DNA from: Treponema sp.
GTDB taxonomy: Bacteria > Spirochaetota > Spirochaetia > Treponematales > Breznakiellaceae
NCBI GenBank assembly: GCA_031289935.1
Contig: JAITON010000139.1
Coordinates: 1-5,474, forward strand
Direction of reading: 5' to 3'
Length of the DNA stretch: 5,474 nucleotides
Shown here: positions 4,241 to 5,474 of the stretch, piece after piece
Layout: every line of letters begins with the position of its first letter
How positions within the stretch are numbered: position 1 is the stretch's first letter
Notes under the pieces: model-generated
Database searches by the model: none
What the model was told of the DNA's origin: nothing
The model's input: the letters and a program-made list of their open reading frames with translations, nothing else
Position numbers and translations under genes: made by a program

Positions 4241-5474
4241 CCCCGTCTCCATGAGGGAGCGGACCCGCACGGGCAGGCCGTAGAGCCGGATAAAGCCCTG
4301 GGCATCGGCGTGGTCGTAAAGCTCCCCGGTGGTAAAGCTGGCAATACCGGCGTTGTAGAGCGAATAAGGCGACTCTACCCCGGCGGAGCGGATCGAACCC
4401 TTGTAGAGCTTGACCCGCACCTTGCCGCTCACCGTCCGCTGGGTCGTGTCCACAAAGGCCTGGAGCGCCTCCCGCAGAGGGGTGAACCAGAGACCGCCGT
4501 AGATAATTTCCGCCAGCTTCAGGGCCAGCTGCTGCTTGCAGGCGTAGGTCTGCCGGTCCAGGCAGATGCGTTCCAGTTCCCCGTGGGCGTAGCAGAGGAT
4601 CGTGCCGCCGGGCGTCTCGTAGACCCCCCGGCTCTTCATGCCCACCACCCGGTTTTCCACCAGGTCCGTGATACCGATGCCGTTCCGGCCGCCGATCCCG
4701 TTCAGAGCCTTAATCAGGGCTACGCCGCCGAGCTTTTCCCCGTTGAGCGCCCTGGGGATGCCCTGCTCAAACTCAAGCTCCACATATTCCGCCTTGTTGG
4801 GCGCCTTTTCCGGCAGTACCGTCATCTTGAGCATCCGGCCCAGGCTGGGCTCATTGGCGGGGTCCTCCAGCTCCAGCCCCTCGTGGGAGATGTGCCAGAG
4901 GTTGTCGTCCCGGCTGTAACTTTCCTTCTTCTTCATGGGCACGGGAATCTTCCGCCGTTGCAGGTAGCGGATCTCCTCTTCCCGGCTCTTGATCCGCCAG
5001 GTCCGCCAGGGGGCGATGATCTCCAGCCCCGGCGCCAGGGCCATGATCCCCAGGTCGAAGCGGATCTGGTCGTTCCCTTTGCCCGTGGCCCCGTGGGCGA
5101 TGGCGGCGGCCTTTTCTTTCCGGGCCACCTCCGCCAGCACCTTGGCGATGAGCGGCCGCGCCGTGGCCGTCCCCAGAAGGTACTTGTCCTCATAGACCGC
5201 CCCGGCCTTGAGGAAGGGCCAGAGGTAGTCCTCCACATACTCCTTCTGCACATTCGCCACCACGCAGGAAGAAGCCCCCGTATCCAGGGCCCGCTGCTTG
5301 ATGGTCTTCCAATCCGCCTCCTGACCCACATCTACACAGACCGCCACAATGTCGCAGTTGTAGTTTTCCTTGAGCCAGGGGATGATTACCGTGGTGTCCA
5401 GCCCGCCCGAATAGGCCAGGACGATCTTCTTCTTCGCCTCCCGGTCCCCGGCTGCCTTTGTCTTTGTCTTTGCC
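4235..5474 (-). CDS. argG: Argininosuccinate synthase (5' edge cut by the window)
   Basis: This cytoplasmic enzyme joins citrulline and aspartate, using ATP, to give argininosuccinate in arginine synthesis; ArgH normally acts next. The frame is open to the last base. The final G of the window, followed by GCA AAG, is most likely the third base of an ATG just outside, giving 413 residues, normal for the family. Counting from that Met, the ATP-pyrophosphatase loop AYSGGLDTT is at 21-29, AVCVDVGQEAD at 44-54, GTATARPLIAK at 102-112, HGATGKGNDQIRF at 128-140, YSRDDNLWHISHEG at 187-200, and IGGRNGIGITDLVENR begins at 261. All are typical of ArgG and none is broken. The 16 residues before the loop form a Lys/Ala-rich tail, somewhat longer than usual. 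A GTG at 5347 is internal and not the start. No argH or other arg gene is visible downstream; the next gene has its own promoter. Confidence 0.98.
   Translation of the reverse strand, partial: AKTKTKAAGDREAKKKIVLAYSGGLDTTVIIPWLKENYNCDIVAVCVDVGQEADWKTIKQRALDTGASSCVVANVQKEYVEDYLWPFLKAGAVYEDKYLLGTATARPLIAKVLAEVARKEKAAAIAHGATGKGNDQIRFDLGIMALAPGLEIIAPWRTWRIKSREEEIRYLQRRKIPVPMKKKESYSRDDNLWHISHEGLELEDPANEPSLGRMLKMTVLPEKAPNKAEYVELEFEQGIPRALNGEKLGGVALIKALNGIGGRNGIGITDLVENRVVGMKSRGVYETPGGTILCYAHGELERICLDRQTYACKQQLALKLAEIIYGGLWFTPLREALQAFVDTTQRTVSGKVRVKLYKGSIRSAGVESPYSLYNAGIASFTTGELYDHADAQGFIRLYGLPVRVRSLMETGR

Noticed and set aside
4156..4344. Short minus-strand frame at the argG 3' end with an ADT...ADT repeat
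   Set aside because: It overlaps argG out of frame. The apparent peptide repeat comes from the 10-bp direct repeat in the intergenic DNA, and no ribosome binding site is seen.
4235..5347. Start of argG at the GTG codon at 5347
   Set aside because: In-frame sequence upstream encodes the essential AYSGGLDTT loop, so the gene continues to the window edge.

Overview
The window holds four protein genes, all read from the minus strand. In transcription order they are argG (running off the right edge), a CTP-dependent polyprenol/phytol-kinase-type membrane protein, a small six-helix cation-diffusion-facilitator (CDF) relative, and malQ. Beyond malQ lies a 566-base stretch without a credible gene, whose main content is a tandem array of 21-23 bp units reaching the left edge. 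The DNA is GC-rich with strong GC preference at third codon positions, so long false ORFs lie antisense to the real genes.

Organism: a bacterium, shown by Shine-Dalgarno sites, sigma70-like promoters, a 4-base gene overlap and short intergenic gaps. The DPE2-like malQ, the compact kinase/CDF pair and repeat-rich spacers would fit a spirochaete of the Treponema/Spirochaeta group. That is inference from general familiarity; no gene here is a decisive taxonomic marker.

Right part (4235-5474): argininosuccinate synthase, complete except for most of its start codon. The 106-base gap after it holds two small hairpins, an exact 10-bp direct repeat, a good promoter and a ribosome binding site for the next gene.

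Middle (2744-4128): a two-gene operon. The kinase stop codon overlaps a GTG candidate start of the CDF-like gene by 4 bases. The CDF-like protein keeps the six-helix plan but has lost most canonical metal-site residues and the C-terminal cytoplasmic domain. Its predicted N-terminus is encoded by a short GC-rich in-frame tandem repeat, so its true start is uncertain.

Left part (1-2636): malQ, a GH77 4-alpha-glucanotransferase of the plant DPE2 kind. Its catalytic domain carries a long insertion between nucleophile and acid/base, and no starch-binding domains precede it. It has its own promoter and a strong ribosome binding site. Its stop codon sits inside a 19-bp tandem repeat, followed by structured spacer and then the 16-unit array.

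No pathway joins the four genes. argG serves arginine synthesis, malQ serves maltose/glycogen metabolism, and the membrane pair may act together on lipid or envelope metabolism, which is inferred only from their coupling. I see no mobile element, CRISPR, tRNA, rRNA or defence system. The least explained parts are the tandem array and the degenerate CDF protein with its repeat-encoded N-terminus.
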